A stretch of 5,856 nt of DNA, taken from positions 1-5,856 of the forward strand of contig JACCSL010000188.1 in assembly GCA_013812995.1 (NCBI GenBank), read 5' to 3'. Both the position numbers and the translations under genes were made by a program. The DNA is from Ardenticatenales bacterium. Lineage in GTDB: Bacteria; Chloroflexota; Anaerolineae; Ardenticatenales; Ardenticatenaceae. Below the pieces are notes generated by a model that searched no databases, had not been told where the DNA came from, and saw only the letters and a program-made list of their open reading frames with translations. Positions 3,967 through 5,856 of the stretch are shown in pieces. Numbering within the stretch: position 1 is the stretch's first letter; every line of letters starts with the position of its first letter.

Positions 3967-5856
3967 ACAGATACCCTCCTCTGTGCCAGGCTTTCGCCCA
4001 CCTGGCGAAGTTGATCGGTGAAGTCGATGGTTGACTCGATGCTATAGGGTTTGAAGCGAAGCGCCTTGTCGTTCTCCACATCCAGGTACAGGGCACAAAT
4101 GGGGGCGGGACCGTCATCCTGTAGTTGCGCCGCTTTACGACTTCGGACAAGGGTCAGGGACTCATCCTCTGACATCTGTAAGGCGATTCGGTGGCGGAAG
4201 TTCTGCAATCCTCGTCTCTCATCGATCACATGAGACAGGGGGCGAACACCGGAAAAGCTCAGGATCAGGTGAATTCCCAGCGATGGTCCTTCCACGCAAA
4301 GGCGATTGAGTTTCTGGCCGAGCGGAGTTTCGCTCATTCCGTAGGTGTCCGCGCGACGGCGTACCGAGTCAACGCGATCGAGTTCGGTCATGACGGCAAA
4401 GAGTGTCAGGGCCTGAATCAACTGGCTCTCCCCCAAGAGGCGGCGGCGCTCCAATTCCGCCTCCAGGTTGTCCAGAATCGCCTCAGCCTCATGCGTTTCC
4501 CGATAAAAAGCAGTTTTGTACCCTCCAGGGGTTAGCACTAAATCCGCTGCTTTTTGAAGCGTATCATTCCACATCGTTCCAGGAACAGAACGGTCCCAGA
4601 GAAGAAACTCCATCTGGGTAGGGTCTACATTGAGCGTCAGACCCGCAATCATCGAGGCCAGCATTCCAAAGCGAGCCGCATGAGTGCCACCTATTACCAG
4701 GGCATTTTCCGCGATTCGGCGGCGGAATACCACCATTGCTTCGCCACGCACTTTGAAGTCCTGGCCTAGCCAGGTGACCTTGGGATGCTCCGCCGCGAAC
4801 CAGTCCAAAATATTAAGGCCTTCGTCGTAGGCCGGGCGGCGAGCCATTGTTTCAAATTCCTGGGCGGTCAGCCACTTGGGTTGATGGGTCAGATAGGTGA
4901 CATACGGATTCTCTATCAGGTTAGGCTGGGTTTTCCCATCAAAAACGATGGTGAGGGGTACATCTTTCGCGGGAAGTTCCTCCTCCGCTCGACGAATCAG
5001 CGTCTGGATCAGGCGCTTGCGCTCCTCACCATTTAGGTAAGCCACCTTCCCGACCAGGTTACCACTATCATCCCCACTGCGGTCATTCACCACAATCTTA
5101 CCTGGGAGGTCACAGGTCATCACCAATTGTTTACCGCGCCTGCCAAACTCGCTCAGGGCCTGCACATCGGAGTTTGTCATCTGCATCGCCATTCGCAGGT
5201 GAACATTTCCAAAAATAGCCGTCTGGTTAAGCATCCCTACAGCGCCAAAACGTTGCGACCCGAGCAACATATGGATGCCGGCACTTCGGCCTTGTTGGGC
5301 AAGCTGTAACAAAATCTGGGACGCTTCCCCTTCTTTATCCCCCTCGAATAGCTCCTGATATTCGTCCACCAGCAACAGAATGCGCGGCAGGTTTCCTTTT
5401 GGTTGCCCCGCCCTCCGATAATTCGTGAGGTCTGTCACACCCGTTGAGGAGAAAATAGCGTTGCGCCTCTCTCTCTCCGCGACCAGTTCTGCCAGCACAC
5501 TCCGCGAGAGTTGCGGGGAGGATTTGAGAGAGACAACCTCTGCATGGGGCAAATCCCGATAGGGCTGGAATTCCACGCCATCTTTTCCATCAATGAGAAA
5601 AAGCCGCAACTCATTGGGACTATAACGCACACATAGCCCGAGGATGAGAATATGGTACAAATTTGATTTTCCGGCCCCTGTCATTGCGCCAAGCATTCCG
5701 TGGGCGCAGGGATAGCCCTCTCCATTCATCCCAAACCACACATTGAGGGTTCCGCTGGAGCCACTAACCCCAATGGGGGTCTGGATAAGGTCGTTGGCAC
5801 TTTCTTGCCACCAATGCTCTTCAGGGGGCATGATGGTCTGCCAATCAACCTTGCGC
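3963..5856 (-). CDS. FtsK/SpoIIIE (EccC/EssC-like) double ATPase, C-terminal part, 5' end outside the window
   Basis: The frame is open to the window edge: eight further codons (RKVDWQTI) precede the Met at 5831, so the N-terminus is missing. Residue numbers below count from that Met. WWQESANDLIQTPIG (7-21) is the typical lead-in to this family's ATPase domain. Domain 1 has a P-loop AMTGAGKS (49-56, K55), LRLFLIDGKDGVEF (75-88), Walker B ILLLVDEYQE (151-160, D156/E157) and QQGRSAGIHMLLGSQ (179-193). Domain 2 (about 361-600) has a P-loop position without Lys or Ser/Thr (GGTHAARFGM, 381-390), yet keeps EGPSLGIHLIL and FRHRIALQMSEDES, so it is probably catalytically dead, as accessory domains of EccC/EssC often are (family knowledge). 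The role is a hexameric motor for protein or DNA translocation. Membrane helices, if any, lie outside the window. The first Walker A glycine is replaced by Ala49. The stop overlaps the next start (ATGA). Confidence 0.92.
   Translation of the reverse strand, partial: RKVDWQTIMPPEEHWWQESANDLIQTPIGVSGSSGTLNVWFGMNGEGYPCAHGMLGAMTGAGKSNLYHILILGLCVRYSPNELRLFLIDGKDGVEFQPYRDLPHAEVVSLKSSPQLSRSVLAELVAERERRNAIFSSTGVTDLTNYRRAGQPKGNLPRILLLVDEYQELFEGDKEGEASQILLQLAQQGRSAGIHMLLGSQRFGAVGMLNQTAIFGNVHLRMAMQMTNSDVQALSEFGRRGKQLVMTCDLPGKIVVNDRSGDDSGNLVGKVAYLNGEERKRLIQTLIRRAEEELPAKDVPLTIVFDGKTQPNLIENPYVTYLTHQPKWLTAQEFETMARRPAYDEGLNILDWFAAEHPKVTWLGQDFKVRGEAMVVFRRRIAENALVIGGTHAARFGMLASMIAGLTLNVDPTQMEFLLWDRSVPGTMWNDTLQKAADLVLTPGGYKTAFYRETHEAEAILDNLEAELERRRLLGESQLIQALTLFAVMTELDRVDSVRRRADTYGMSETPLGQKLNRLCVEGPSLGIHLILSFSGVRPLSHVIDERRGLQNFRHRIALQMSEDESLTLVRSRKAAQLQDDGPAPICALYLDVENDKALRFKPYSIESTIDFTDQLRQVGESLAQRRVSV
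3975..3982 (-). promoter_or_regulatory. Shine-Dalgarno of the 91-aa WXG-like gene inside the ATPase gene
   Basis: AGAGGAGG on the minus strand lies eight bases before the ATG at 3966, within the last codons of the ATPase (it encodes part of QRRV). The very strong site, added to the ATGA overlap, suggests the small protein is made in higher amounts than the ATPase, as expected for a substrate or adaptor. Confidence 0.7.

Noticed and set aside
3963..5856. ATPase as a plain chromosomal FtsK/SpoIIIE DNA translocase or a conjugation coupling protein
   Set aside because: No winged-helix gamma domain is present at the C-terminus, the second ATPase domain is degenerate as in EccC/EssC relatives, and the downstream genes are WXG-like. 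It cannot be fully excluded because the N-terminal half is missing.

Overview
The window holds one dense minus-strand operon that runs off the right edge, plus a small degraded plus-strand gene end on the left. No rRNA, tRNA, CRISPR array or intact transposase is visible. The organism is inferred, with modest confidence, to be a Chloroflexota (Ktedonobacteria-like) bacterium. The basis is the type of FtsK/SpoIIIE ATPase, the small WXG-like proteins next to it, canonical AGGAGG-type ribosome binding sites, mixed GC content and a nearby pseudogene. This is pattern recognition, not a database match.

Left flank (1-461): about 260 bases of AT-rich non-coding DNA carry a long A/T-rich inverted repeat (31-72), short direct and inverted repeats, and a possible plus-strand promoter. 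The GC content then rises into 59 codons that are clearly the C-terminal end of an ABC exporter ATPase (282-461), with the rest of that gene missing. Its stop codon lies two bases from the stop of the last minus-strand gene, so the two are convergent.

Operon (5856 to 464, minus strand), in order of transcription: (1) the C-terminal half of an FtsK/SpoIIIE/EccC-type double ATPase with one active-looking and one degenerate domain; (2) a 91-aa and (3) a 94-aa small helical protein of WXG100 type, with W-x-D and Y-x-G in place of W-x-G; (4) a 326-aa soluble coiled-coil protein that looks like a helical hairpin with a basic, Cys-flanked tip; (5) a 136-aa protein with a third W-x-D module at its N-terminus; (6) a 123-aa protein anchored by a single C-terminal membrane helix; (7) a 365-aa polytopic membrane protein. 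Genes 1-6 overlap or are separated by at most 12 bases, two of the junctions are ATGA overlaps, and most starts have strong Shine-Dalgarno sequences. They are therefore almost certainly co-transcribed and partly translationally coupled. The promoter must lie beyond the right edge.

Working model (inference): this is a type VII secretion-like (ESX/Ess-like) apparatus or a related FtsK-ATPase system. The ATPase would be the motor, the WXG-like proteins substrates or adaptors, the coiled-coil proteins a scaffold or further cargo, and the tail-anchored and polytopic proteins the membrane platform. None of the canonical accessory parts (EssA, EssB, EsaA, EccB, EccD, EccE, MycP) is recognisable in the window, so the system is divergent or incompletely captured.
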